A stretch of DNA of 64,000 nt from Didymella arachidicola (taxonomy: Eukaryota > Ascomycota > Dothideomycetes > Pleosporales > Didymellaceae), in assembly GCA_016630955.3 (NCBI GenBank), contig CM049991.1, forward strand, positions 744,001 to 808,000, given 5' to 3'. Shown piece by piece: positions 22,512 to 33,507 of the stretch. The position numbers were made by a program, and so were the translations under genes. A model generated the notes under the pieces. It saw only the letters and a list, made by a program, of their open reading frames with translations, did no database searches and was not told where the DNA came from. Position 1 is the first letter of the stretch. Every line of letters begins with the position of its first letter.

Positions 22512-24702
22512 ATGCTCTGCGCCGTTTGCATTTGGATGTTTCAAAAACCCTCTAAGAAAGGCAATCATCACGACACTTACCACGATCTGGCCAAAGCAGC
22601 GGATTCGGGTTGAAAGATCTGTCTTTATGTGCAATCCTTGCGTGATAAAGATGGTCCTGATGCCGTAGGAGAACAGAATCGGCCTTTCACGCGCTACACT
22701 TTCCAATGGCAGGGTGGTTCGAGCCATGGAGTGGTTATAGGCTCTGAAGCTTCATGGCTGCAGAATTGCTTCATGCGCTTGTACATCTCAGAACCATGCA
22801 CTGCGCCAAGATGGTGGTCAGCTTTTGTTCGGGATACGAAGCGAGACCTCAGATCTACACCGTGGAATGTCAGGGAGGATCCTGTGAGACACATCCCGAC
22901 GAACACAGGGGATCCGGAAATATCGAAGCTTGCATTGCAGTGGTTGGACACTTGCCAGAATCACCACTCATCATGTAGAGCTGCCACACAGATGCTTCAA
23001 GCGAACTATTTTCCAGAAAGGCTCTTGGACGTTGGCACACTCCAACAAGATCAGATACGGTTGGTCATCACGGACGACGAAATGCTGAGCCACAAGGAAT
23101 GATATACTACGCTAAGCTATTGCTGGGGCAAGAATCCTACGTTCATTCGACTGACCAACGAGAACTTGTCCAAGCTGAACGTCACGATAAGTCCGCGGAT
23201 TCTTCCTCAGAGCTTCATGGATGCCATAGTCTCTTGTCGACGCCTCAATATCCGATATCTTTGGATCGATAGTCTCTGCATCCTGCAGTCCGGACCTGGC
23301 GCAGAAGAAGATTGGCAGAAACACGTCGGCGAAATGCATAAAATCTACGCTAATTGTGTCCTCAACATTGGTATTGCTCATGCTGCAAGTCCGGAACAGG
23401 GTGCGTTTGTTGACAGAAACCCTGCATTCATGCAAACCACAGTTGTCTACATGCATGCCAAGAAAAACTTTCACGACCTTGAATGGGTCCTTGCCACTGA
23501 GTTTGTGGTTTGTGCACTCGACAAAGAAGCAGGAGATATAGACTATCCTGGGTCTGATTCCGAAGGAGAAGATGCTGATCGGTTTGGATCTGCTATCATG
23601 GTACGACTAAATCGGATACATCCTTGGCGAGAACTTCCAGGGGTATACAGGCTGAGCATGAGGTCTGTTGTCGCTATGGTTGCACGTTGTCTCCGCCAGA
23701 CCTCCCGGGTCATGGTCTTCGCAGAGACACGAGATCGCTTTTCCTCTCTTCAAAATCAATGTCTCTGGACACGCGGCTGGGTATTTCGGGAACGTACGAT
23801 GGCTCCCCGAATGCTTGTCTTCGGTAGTGACAGAATTTATTGGCAGTGTCATGAGCGAGTATTCAACGAATGCCTGCCGCCCGGCTTGGCGGAATCTGCG
23901 ATGGAACCCTTCAGTCTACCGGACGTCTTGCTTCGTTCTGAGCCGCCGACTGAGCAATGCCTGTTCAACTATCATCAGCAATGGTACGAACTCGTTTGCT
24001 ACTACTCTGCGACCGGCCTGTCGTTCCCGGGAAAAGATAAGCTGGTTGCAATAGCTGCCATTGCAGCACACTTTGACCGCCTTGTTCCCGGCCGTTATTG
24101 CGCTGGACTTTTTGAGGATAATCTGCACATTGGATTACTATGGTTTTCGAGCGGCGGACGCAAGGGTCCGGCGACTTTGCATCGGCTTGAATGGAGCCTG
24201 GCAATCTACCTTGACCAGAACGAAAGTCACGAGTATCAAGCCCCGACATGGAGCTGGGCAAGCCTAAATTATGGTATCAGATTTCTGCTTGGCGCGTCCT
24301 CGTCAAATCGACAAGCAATGGCCAACATCGAGAGCGTCGCTACTGTCCTCAAAGACCCGCAAAATGCCTTCGGCCAAGTCACATCAGCCGAGCTCACTGT
24401 CAGCGGCACTCTAACACCCTTGCTTCCCGATCAGTTAGATTCTTGGTCATTCCCTCCTTATTGTCAGAGTTTTAAAGCGAGACTGGCGGGCAGTACCGTT
24501 TTTTTGTCTATTCCTTATCGAGGCCGTGAATTACTTCCGCGGTGGGGCTGGACCTACTCACTGGGAGCTGTACGGTATACTTCTGTCACATGTTCGTTGT
24601 AATACGTACCGGCGCGTCGGTGCTTTCTGTGTCATGGGGCCTCGAGGTGGTACTTGCTCACTACTGGAAGAAGGCGAATACAAAACTGTGGTGATCGTCT
24701 AG
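22512..24702 (+). pseudogene. HET-domain (heterokaryon incompatibility) gene, broken
   Basis: A 730-codon remnant of a HET protein, the class that triggers cell death when unlike fungal individuals fuse. It begins at ATG 22512 (M-L-C-A-V-C). The HET domain is clear: Y-T-T-L-S-Y-C-W-G at ~23103, L-N-I-R-Y-L-W-I-D-S-L-C-I-L at ~23245 and M-H-K-I-Y-A-N-C-V-L-N at ~23335. The standard C-terminal Y-R-R-V-G-A-F and T-V-V-I-V end at TAG 24700. Three lesions are visible: TGA 22611-22613 where relatives have Cys (S-G-C-K-I-C), TGA 23100-23102 directly before the first HET motif (CGA to TGA fits), and a change of frame between about 24440 and 24540. No splice sites rescue them. I consider the gene dead in this strain; functional alleles may exist in others. 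Confidence 0.85.
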
Positions 24703-26809
24703 ATCAATACACATCTGCGATCAATCTGATCAAGTGTAATCTGGACCTTGTCACCATCTCTATGATACACACAATACCAAGAGACTCATAAACCGTGTGA
24801 CAGTGAGACCATCGCTTAGGTGCCTAGGCATGAACTTCCAAGCCCCAAAACATGGCAATACTCTTGAGCCTGCCGCGCAAAGTCTTTTCATCATCGAATG
24901 CTCAGATCCAAGGCTTCGAGGGTTTAGACTTGGATTTCCACTTCTGTTGTCGATCCCTGTTCATTACTAGTAACGGTACCGGCTCTCCTCTTACCACAAG
25001 CCGCGCGCCATTCCGAACCTTTTAAGGACAGCTTCCTGTTCTCTTGAGGATGTGATCGCGCCGCACAGAGAGACCCTTTTGTATCCTTGGCCCCGCTGGG
25101 ATTTGCTCGATCTCTCGACGATGAGCGTCCCAGAAATAATGCGCGCACGAGACATTGCTAGAGCACTGGCCCCCCAAACTCATGTTGGCGATAGTTATGA
25201 TTGAAATCTATGATTGTTCGAATAATGGTCGGAGTTCTGGATCAATATTTCTGCATTAACATGATCATAGACCGCATCGGGTCAGTGAGGATCCCACTCC
25301 ACTTTTAGATACATACACAGTTCGACTGAGAAATTTGGACCTCGAATATTGAAGAAGCCACCAAGCCCTGCCTTAAGAACACAGAGTCACCATCGGTACG
25401 GAAAAACGCAAGAAGAACGAAGAAGCAGGTACGCGAAGTCCATTCTGGCTAGACTAAACCACATAGCCCCGAGTCCAACCAAGGCTCCAACCGACCCAAG
25501 GAACTAGAAGCGCAAGGCAAAGTACAAAAAGCTTGCCCTCGCCTCCTAAATTCATACTCCAAGGTTGACTCACTTCGTAGCAAGCACCCGAAGACCGGTG
25601 ATGATTTTCTGTCGCTGACGGACTGTTCTGAGGTCTGATACGAGTGAAGGTAGTCTGTTGAGGTTGCGTGGTTAGCAAAAGCTATGCAGGTTGACTTTTA
25701 TGGCCAGACTCTTGCGTCTCATCATTGGCTGGAGCCTCAGTTCGTAACAAGGACCCGAAGGTCGTCTTCACTCCACCTGCCTTTGGAAAGTCCCAATATT
25801 GTATGCCATCTCAATGAAGGTATGACTGGGCGGCAGGTGTGCTCGTGGTCACTAGCCCAGCAGCGTGCCGGTGGTATCAATCGAGTACGAAGTATGGCAA
25901 GAGTGGGTTGGAGACGTGTACGCCGATGAGTCGGGTCTGTGTTTGATTAGCTGCGTCTTTGAGTCAGTTTGGGTGCTCGAGTTATAGTAGGATGGAATGT
26001 AGATGAAGTTGAGGGAGAGTAATGTAAAGACGGAGTCGTGGCAGAGGGAGAGCAAAGGATGAGGTGAACTTACAGCGAGCTTGAGGTTGCTGCGATAGTG
26101 CTTGATCAACTCCCGAAAAGGAGTGCTTGTGTCGTCAACCATCAAAAGTAAAGAGCAGTACATTCAGTGAAATCGAGTGTCAGAAAGATCGGCAATGGTG
26201 CAGATTGGAAGTCCATATGACTTAGAGGGGGCTGTGTGAAGGCTCGAAAGGTCTGGATATGGAGAAGATTGAGCGTAGAAGTGATGGACGACATAAGTCG
26301 AAGTGCAGCTTTGAATGGTGCAGAGTAAACACTGTCAGCGCTTTCTTTTCATCCTCGAACGTTCGCCTTTCCACAGTTAGCATTTCGCAGACGCAGGCAC
26401 AGCCTTATCTCTCCATAGAGGGTGCAGCCGCGGCTCGTTGCACGTGGTAGTGATAGCGAACCCAGACTTCCCAAGTGGGTAGGACATTGGACTTCAGATT
26501 ATTCTCCATCAATAAGATACCATCTCTTTTCAAAAGCACGAGCGAGGACTCACGATCAACCCAACAAGTACAAGAACGGCTTATAATAGCGTTTTCAAGT
26601 AAGACGGATACATGGCTCAAAAGCTTTTGCGTTGCATTTGGTCTTAGAAAGAATGTCTTCCTGTGCAAAGTGCAAAGTGCAAGCTGCAAACTGGTCAACT
26701 ATTCAGCGCAGATGCAACTCGTATTCGTCATTGAGAATCTACAAAGATGTCTGCCTATCATGAAAACCACAGGCCTTCGGAGGTTGCGACGAGATACCGC
26801 CTAGATGTC
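24703..26809. other. Gene-poor region between two broken genes
   Basis: No supported gene in about 2.1 kb. A minus-strand pair (26163-26074 joined to 25950-25852) would encode a 62-aa peptide with correct GTAAGT/CAG splice sites. It has no recognisable features and may be chance. Confidence 0.4.
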
Positions 26810-27540
26810 TCAAACAGGACCGCTGTGAGGGGATAGTCTCAGCGGGGCTGTTTTTGGCATTGTCTTCCACCCGAAGCGTGTTTCCTTCAGACTCTCAACG
26901 TACTGCCGCAACTACAAGAAGACTTGTCAGTATGGGCATGCTCGGCAAATGGCCACAGTTGGTTAGTTAATAGGATATAGGGGGTCGACATGTAATCACT
27001 GCCCAGACTCTTGCTTCCAGGTTGGTGTTTATGTCGTGAACTTCACGAAGGAGCGAATTGGGCCAAATAGATTTTGGTTACTTAGGTTGATTGGCTACTT
27101 AGGTTGATTGGCAGGTCATACTCGAAACTGTACCTCAACAGACAGTAATCCGAGCAGAGGAACTTGTTCTTCACGTCCTATGGTCGTATGTGAAAGACCA
27201 GGTTGACATCACCGCGGATATCCCAGCAAAGATGCACCTCTTCACCTCCAGAAATGCGTAAGAGAGTATCATCTTTGCTAGACTGAGATCCGGGAAAGTT
27301 CTTGAAGAGGGACGTTCGCGTACGTCACAGCCCGTTTCATCATCTGGAGGCTACGGCGACGATGCTGTTGCATCAGACTTCTGCTGTTCAACTCGTAGAG
27401 AAGATCCCTCAGCTGAGTGTCCGTCGATATCTCAATAGGAGGCAGTTCAAACATTTCGAAACAATGTGGGATGCTCCTCGGGCCTTCAGTGATGTACCAG
27501 TACGTTGCATGTAGAGAGAGGCGCTCGAAATATCATACAT
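26810..27540 (-). pseudogene. Degraded protein-coding gene of unknown family
   Basis: Three protein-like stretches lie in order on the minus strand. The first (27532-27281, 84 codons without a stop) reads Y-F-E-R-L-S-L-H-A-T-Y-W-Y and later F-E-M-F-E-L-P-P. The second, one frame over (about 27315-27085), includes L-L-R-I-S-G-G-E-E-V-H-L-C-W-D and L-V-F-H-I-R-P, then a TAG at 27180-27178, then D-V-K-N-K-F-L-C-S-D-Y. The third, after a plausible acceptor (branch CTGAC, then TTGTAG), encodes about 33 residues ending at TGA 26810-26812. Lesions are TGA 27535-27533, a frame change near 27300 and the TAG, which fits CAG to TAG. I do not recognise the protein. The parent gene may extend upstream towards 27950. 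Confidence 0.45.
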
Positions 27541-28169
27541 ACTATAGGTGACAAAGGTAATGGGCGCTGCTACCACTACATAATGTACTCGCTAACCGCG
27601 TCGTGACTGCTGTAACCTCCGACTCCTTTAGCCCCTTATCATCAACTTTTGGGACATTGTATGAACTATATGGCAAGCTGCTGCTCTGTCCAAGATGATG
27701 AGAAGTGCCGAAAAGGTGGGGCAGACGGGCGATCCTGGCCGTGACGCAGCGAGGACGTCTCTGCCCGTTCCGTAACGTCCTCGAAGTGTCCTTGAGTCTT
27801 CGGGACGTGCCAATATATCGCGAAGCTCTCATGCCCGGTAAGGTTCTTTCAGTGTTGGTGAAGGTTGCAGGAGCGTCTCGATGCGGCTGAGCTTCCGCCC
27901 GTGCTCGCTTGCGCCTGCACCGCCTGTCATTCGCCCAGTGCCAGCACACCGCTCACAACACACGTAAGGCCGCCCTGTGGCTGCGCAAGTTGGCTGCGCA
28001 AGTTGGCTGCGATAGGTGGTGTTTGGGCGCAATCCCCGGCCAACATGGGCGCTACAAGCAGCGCGCTCTCGTACTCGGCTTGCCAGGCGATCTGCGTTGA
28101 GGAGCAGGCGTGACCTCTGACTTTCGATCTCTCGACATCAGCTTGAACACACCCGTCTAAGACTATGCG
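27541..28169. other. Intergenic region with a small tandem repeat
   Basis: It contains an open minus-strand frame (27949-27545) in line with the broken gene downstream, possibly its 5' part. At 27981-28012 the unit GCTGCGCAAGTTG is repeated twice in tandem. No gene can be assigned. Confidence 0.4.
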
Positions 28170-29399
28170 ATGCCTGGCATAACGTTTGTCTTTGGGCCGA
28201 ATGGCTCTTTCTTCTTCGATTCCCCGACAGCGTGGAAATTGTGAGCAGGCCGATTCACGAGATCGATCAAGGCTGACCCCACGCGCAGCGACCGCATTCC
28301 AGGGACGCTCCGGCAGCTGTTCCAGTCTTCTATGGGCCCAGCTTGGAGAATCGCCCAACCGTACTGTGTCGCGCTTGCGCCTCAAATAAATTCGCCTGAA
28401 CCACTGTGGTACATTGGATGCAAGGTGATGACCGGGGAGGACAAGCTGTGTGAGTCGCCCAAGCCCAGCCTTGCTCCGGTCCCGCACCGCGGAGAATAGA
28501 TAATACAAGGCCATCGATCAATGCTGGAAACGGAGTCATGCATCGAGTACTGACATTGTGCAGTCTACTCGCAGACATATTTCGAGATCAGCTACACAGA
28601 CCTGGTGCGATGGACGAAGACGCTGCCGAATGCATCGAGCGCATGCTTCGTGACCTTTGGACTAAACATGAGCTACTTCGCGTCTGCGCACGGAAGTGGG
28701 TCAATATGGGCAGGCATACCATCTGAGCTTGAGGATAGAGTGCGGAAATCATTCGAGACCCCAAGCTGTGTCGCCTTAGGTGCACACGATGCGTGGTTCG
28801 TGCTGTGGCCGAGTGGCGACTGTAACTGGAAGCTCAACGGTCACTACAGTGGCCTGGATAAGGCCCTGATCGAGGCAGGATCACGCTCGGTGTCGGTCAG
28901 TATGACTTGTTGAGCTGGAAACACAACAAAACTGATCTATAGCTTAGTATGTTGCCCTCTCGCCATACGATACGCGCCACTACTTTGTGGCCTTCCGGGA
29001 TCAGTCAATCAAGTACAACTTCACAGGAGCCCCACCCGAGTGGATGAAGCTCATGACTGAGGTGTTTGATGCGTGGCAGGCCGAACGTCTGCAAAAATCA
29101 CAGCAACAACACTTCCCATTGCCCAGTGTTGTATACCCAGAAACGCAGCCTCTTCAGCCTCTTCAGCTTCAACAACAGGCGGCATACTATTACAACAATG
29201 CCGTCGCAGAGCTTCCAACTCGTGCCCTTCCCATGTCACCACCATTGACGCCCGTCGAACTACCAGGTAACACAACATTAGCCGTACCAGCGCCCGTGCC
29301 TGCTCGAACAAACTCGACTGAGGTAAGTCGCTCATCGGCATACCAGATCCTGCTTTGACTGACTGGAAGCAGAAGAAGAAACGGTTCAAGTTCTTTTGA
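28170..29399 (+). CDS. Conserved fungal protein of unknown function
   Basis: A five-exon gene of 321 codons: 28170-28240, 28289-28449, 28564-28895, 28948-29322 and 29373-29399. All four introns have consensus ends and the phases agree, which is strong evidence for a real gene although the longest ORF in it is short. The product starts M-P-G-I-T-F-V-F-G-P-N-G-S-F-F-F-D-S. Repeated beta-rich segments follow, each with an A/V-x-W-F/V-V-L-W pattern, then Y-V-A-L-S-P-Y-D and I-K-Y-N-F-T-G-A-P-P-E-W-M near residue 200. The C-terminal ~100 residues are Gln/Pro-rich. The last exon is 27 nt and adds K-K-K-R-F-K-F-F. I know similar fungal proteins only as uncharacterised; the repeats might form a propeller-like fold. 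Confidence 0.78.
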
Positions 29400-30034
29400 T
29401 TTCGAAGAAGCCTTCAGCTTCCTACTGATGATACCCTCTGCTTCCTATTGTACATATGCAGGCAGGACCCCATGATGATACATACATCCTTGCTATAAAG
29501 CTCTGATCTTAGGCAAGAAAATGCTTTAGTTTCTTACAATGATACATGCAGTGAGTGGGTGACTTGCACTTGATGCAAGCGCCATGTTTGCTCTCGCAAT
29601 ACCAAATAATTGAAAGTGAGATGAAGTCCATGTCAACGCATGTAGTCGCTCTCCACTCTTGCTTGATAAGCTGACCATGTCTGATATCGATGAGGAAGAA
29701 CTTCCCGAACGCTGCAGCCGATGTCGCCAGCTTGCAGGGAACAACCAACCACCTTCCTTTTCCACGAAACACTCTCTGCTTTCATTCGACAGCACTCGCT
29801 TAGTTTACGCAAACGCAACGATCTGCAAGGGAATAAAGGGTAGTTCCGTAGTACGACCGGAGAACATGAACCGTGACTGCGCGGGAACGGCTGGTTTCCT
29901 GCCGCTGCCGAGTGTTTCCAGGGTATGTCATCGACACTAGCCATGGTCAATACGTACAAAGGCAATCGATGACTGCGCCTTGGCTTAACTCTGCCGTCCC
30001 ATCGTCGCAACTGGGACGAGAACAATTCGCCGTC
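29400..30034. other. Intergenic region, promoter of the esterase gene
   Basis: No gene seen. The reading frame of the esterase extends upstream to 29873 but has no signal peptide there, so this part is taken as non-coding. Confidence 0.5.
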
Positions 30035-31714
30035 ATGAGAGTTGCGGAAAGAGCTTGGGAATGGAGCGCACTGTCGTGCTTGCTCGCGACTGTTACCTCG
30101 GCTGTTGAACCTACAGTCAAGGTGCTCAATGGCACGTACGAAGGCCGTTACTTACCTGGTTTCGACCAAGACCTATTCCTTGGAGTACCGTATGCGCAAG
30201 ACACCGGTGGCCTGAACCGCTTTCTGGTCCCACAGAGCCTCAACTCAACCTGGAACGGCACGCGTCTTGCGAAGCAGTATGGAAATGCCTGCCCTGATCC
30301 GCAGCCCGAACGAGATGGCAAATTCGGTATGAGCGAGGACTGTCTGAGCATCAATGTTGTGCGCCCGGCTGGCTTGTCTGCCAATGAGTCTAAGAAGCTG
30401 CCAGTTGCCGTCTGGATCCACGGCGGCTCATATCAAGTTGGCACTTCAGCACTACCAAACTACAACCTTACGTATATCGTACAAAGGAGCGTGGAGGTCG
30501 GCAACCCTATCATCGCGACAAGCATCAACTACCGCAAAGGAGGATGGGGTATGATGTACTCACGTGAGATTCAAGGGACTGGCAACACGAATCTTGCAGT
30601 TCGAGACATGCGCAAAGGCCTGGCCTGGATTTCGGAGAACATTGGTGCATTTGGCGGTGACAAAGATACCGTGACGATCTGGGGCGAAAGTGCGGGTTCC
30701 TTTGCTGTTGGCCAGTTGCTCATGAGCTACGGCGGCCGAACAGACGGGCTCTTCCACCGCAGCATCCAAGAATCCGGTTCTGCAGCGACCGCCTGGTACA
30801 ACGGATCAGACTGGTACCAGCCCATCTACGACAACATTGTCGACAAGACGAATTGCTCGGATGTACCAGACACACTTGCTTGTCTACGCACTGTGCCCTA
30901 CCAGACTCTTCTCCCACTGATGGCAGCGCCCATCCAAGGCCCAGGCTGGTACCCCACCGTCGATGGCGACATCATCCCCAACTTCCCCACCGAGCTCCTG
31001 CACTCCGGCCGCTTCGCACACATCCCGCACCTCTACGGCTCCAACTCCGACGAAGGGACCGACAACGCGCCCGTTGGCGTGATCAACACAACACAGCAAC
31101 TCTACGACTACGTCAAAGGCAGCACAGGCTTCGGTTTTTCCGACACCGTCGTCAGTAGAATCCTGGAACTATACCCCGACGACCTCGCACAGGGCATCCC
31201 ACTGGATACCGGCTCCGAACGCTTCGCAGCGCAAGGGTACCAGTACAAGCGCATCGCAGCCATCATGGGGGATGTGTTCTACCACGCGACGCGCTTAGAT
31301 GATGCACGACAGTACGCAAAGTACGCGCCGACATACATCTACCGGTTCAATACGCGCCCGTGGCAGGCGGGCACGAATACGACGGAAGGCGGGCTGGCGC
31401 CGGCGTACAAGGGTGTTCAGCATTTCAGCGAGACGCAGTTTGTGTTTGCGAATCCCGCGTTTTATGGGCCGTGGCCGGAGTATAAGGCATTAAGCGATGT
31501 AATGAGTGCGCAGTGGGTCAACTTTGTTGCTGGTGGTGATCCGAATGGGAAGGATTTGCCTGTCTGGCCGAGGTACAGTGAGGGTGAGAAGGGGTTGAAC
31601 CTTGTGGTGCAGGCCACGGGTAGAGGGCAGAATGGGAGTTATATTGAAGAGGATACGTATAGGCTTGCAGGTAGAGAGTTCTTGAGCAAGTGGGCGAGGA
31701 GACGCCATGTGTGA
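30035..31714 (+). CDS. Secreted type B carboxylesterase
   Basis: A 559-aa alpha/beta-hydrolase of the carboxylesterase/cholinesterase family that hydrolyses ester bonds, probably outside the cell. The ATG at 30035 is chosen because it is followed by a signal peptide (hydrophobic core W-S-A-L-S-C-L-L-A-T-V-T-S-A). Key parts: F-L-G-V-P-Y-A-Q near the N-terminus, E-D-C-L-S-I-N (family signature) near residue 105, the oxyanion segment W-I-H-G-G-S-Y, and the nucleophile in G-E-S-A-G (Ser219). The catalytic Glu sits in S-N-S-D-E-G-T and the His in G-V-Q-H-F-S-E. Several N-x-S/T sites are present. No intron is needed. A second member of the family lies at 61045-62723 on the other strand; the two are not close copies. 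Confidence 0.92.
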   Translation: MRVAERAWEWSALSCLLATVTSAVEPTVKVLNGTYEGRYLPGFDQDLFLGVPYAQDTGGLNRFLVPQSLNSTWNGTRLAKQYGNACPDPQPERDGKFGMSEDCLSINVVRPAGLSANESKKLPVAVWIHGGSYQVGTSALPNYNLTYIVQRSVEVGNPIIATSINYRKGGWGMMYSREIQGTGNTNLAVRDMRKGLAWISENIGAFGGDKDTVTIWGESAGSFAVGQLLMSYGGRTDGLFHRSIQESGSAATAWYNGSDWYQPIYDNIVDKTNCSDVPDTLACLRTVPYQTLLPLMAAPIQGPGWYPTVDGDIIPNFPTELLHSGRFAHIPHLYGSNSDEGTDNAPVGVINTTQQLYDYVKGSTGFGFSDTVVSRILELYPDDLAQGIPLDTGSERFAAQGYQYKRIAAIMGDVFYHATRLDDARQYAKYAPTYIYRFNTRPWQAGTNTTEGGLAPAYKGVQHFSETQFVFANPAFYGPWPEYKALSDVMSAQWVNFVAGGDPNGKDLPVWPRYSEGEKGLNLVVQATGRGQNGSYIEEDTYRLAGREFLSKWARRRHV

Positions 31715-32316
31715 GAGAGGAAGGGCGATGGGTATGATAATGGACTGGTATGAAAGGAAGGAATAGCAGTAGCGAAGGTCAGTATTCAGCAGCATTGTAA
31801 GGCCCGCTGCGTCCCAATCCCAGTGCCTGTGTCGTCCGATACCCAAGCGTCTCTGCGATTTCAACTGTGTTGTTTGTGGAGGAAAAGCCAGAGTATAGTG
31901 TATGCAAGTCCATTGTGAATCACGGTGAAGTTGGTATCGAACGCGTGAATTGTGTTGGTAGGCAGCCCGTTCGCTGTCGGTCAAGAGATCCTGAGATTTG
32001 ACACAACCTAAAGTGAGAGCTTCAAACATCCGTACATCAACATGTCGTCCAGTCGGTTGGCGAGTCAAGTCTTGAGGAACCGGGCACAGCGGTTGCTTGA
32101 TTGATGCTTTCATTCGTGACTGAACATGATGAAATTTTCCGTTCATGCCTGGTATAACCCTCATTCATTTCATTCGGGTATCAGGCAATCGGAGGGATGA
32201 CAAAACGCCCCATGCCGTGCATACCATTTTGCTGAACCCCTACTGTATCGTGCGCCTGCCCAAGCGGGTTTTTACACGCCGTCAACACCTGTTCACCTTG
32301 CCGTTCTGCGAGACAT
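31715..32316. other. Intergenic region between convergent genes
   Basis: It holds the 3' ends of the esterase and RPL37. A minus-strand ORF (31490-32164) crosses into the esterase but has no protein-like features. Confidence 0.55.
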
Positions 32317-32822
32317 TTAGGCGGTCTTGGGTCCCTTGGAGCCGGGGGCAGTGCCCTTCTGGAAGCCGTTGGAGAACTTGCGGTTGACGGTCTTGAGGTA
32401 GCGCATGCGGCCGGTACCGGTGGTCTTCCTGCGCTTGGCCTTCTCGCCCCAGTTGACTGCGCAGTGTTAGTTGCGTGCTCGGAGAGTCTGGATCGTGTGC
32501 TGTTCGATAGCGCGGGGTTACGTACACTTCCTGGTCTTAGCAGCAGGGTAGCCGCAAGAAGAGCAGGTGTGCTTCTGGATGTGGAGGGAGCGACGACCTG
32601 TCTCCCATTAGCCGAGTTCTCTGTTCGTCGTGTGCTCGCTTGCAGAACCCTTCCACTGTATCTCAGTCAAGGTACTACGGGCAGTACATACCGCAACGCC
32701 TGCAGAGCGTGTGCGTCTTGTTGTGACGCTTTCCGAAACTGGAGGTACCCTTTGCTGCACTGCTGTCAGTCGCGAAGTTCGGTTTCGGCGATGCCCTCGA
32801 GGCAGGTGTGCGGCGTACTCAT
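32317..32822 (-). CDS. rpl37: Cytosolic 60S ribosomal protein L37 (eL37)
   Basis: A 92-aa zinc-binding protein of the large ribosomal subunit. Four exons (minus strand): 32822-32819, 32754-32692, 32597-32526 and 32456-32317. Exon 1 contributes only ATG plus one base; the phase then gives M-T-K-G-T-S-S-F-G-K-R, the universal eL37 start. The zinc ribbon is C19-x2-C22 and C34-x2-C37. The basic tail ends in F-Q-K-G-T-A-P-G-S-K-G-P-K-T-A. Length and sequence agree with fungal L37 throughout. Introns are 64, 94 and 69 nt, and intron-rich small ribosomal protein genes are normal in filamentous ascomycetes. Confidence 0.97.
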
Positions 32823-33507
32823 TTTGAATGGGGACTATCACAGCAATTGTTAGTACATGTGGGAGACGCGATCAGAATGAAGTGGCAGCATACCTCGTGA
32901 CGCTGTTACGTTAGTAGAGGTTGGAAAAGGTCTGTCGTTAAGCCGCCGATGTTGGTGTTGGAATTTCGAGCAGTGGGCTGCGCTAGAGTGATGGACCAAT
33001 GACAGATGTGGAAGGAGTGGACCGCTAAGCGAGGAAGGCGCGGCCCCAGCTCATCGACGCGCTCCACTCGTAGCAACGTTGAGGGTCAATTGCAGATGCA
33101 TAATGGATTGTTCGACAGCGATATACTGGAAAGTGACTATTTGAAGGTACAGCAGGTTCGCCGCATGAGACTCGCTAGGACGTTGATTGCAGGCCGCCGA
33201 TTGACCTCTGAAACCTCCCTTCCAGTGGCAGCAGTAGACTGGATGATCTGAAAATTGACACCAGTGAAATCTGTCGATGACTTTAAGATCATACACTCTA
33301 AGCTCATCGTAAGCTGCATATTGCCATATCCGTTCCTGTCAAGAAATCGTTACTACAACACCTTCGTCGCCGTACTGAACCCGTGCACTCTGACTAAGCA
33401 ACATTTTCCACGCCCGAGCATCTCACTCACCAACAAGGTCACCGTATAGGACCGCCATACCGTCGCCAGCCGTCGCAACCTCACCATCCAAATCCATCAC
33501 CGTCGTA
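32823..33507. other. Divergent promoter region of RPL37 and mitochondrial bL36
   Basis: 685 nt between the start codons of a cytosolic and a mitochondrial ribosomal protein gene that are read away from each other. No other gene is seen. Shared regulation of the two is possible but not shown. Confidence 0.55.

Noticed and set aside
22715..22735. GGTTCGAGCC as a tRNA T-loop
   Set aside because: No acceptor, D or anticodon stems can be paired around it; it lies within the HET pseudogene frame.
31490..32164. 224-codon minus-strand ORF
   Set aside because: Overlaps the 3' end of the esterase and has no protein-like features; RPL37 downstream is independent of it.
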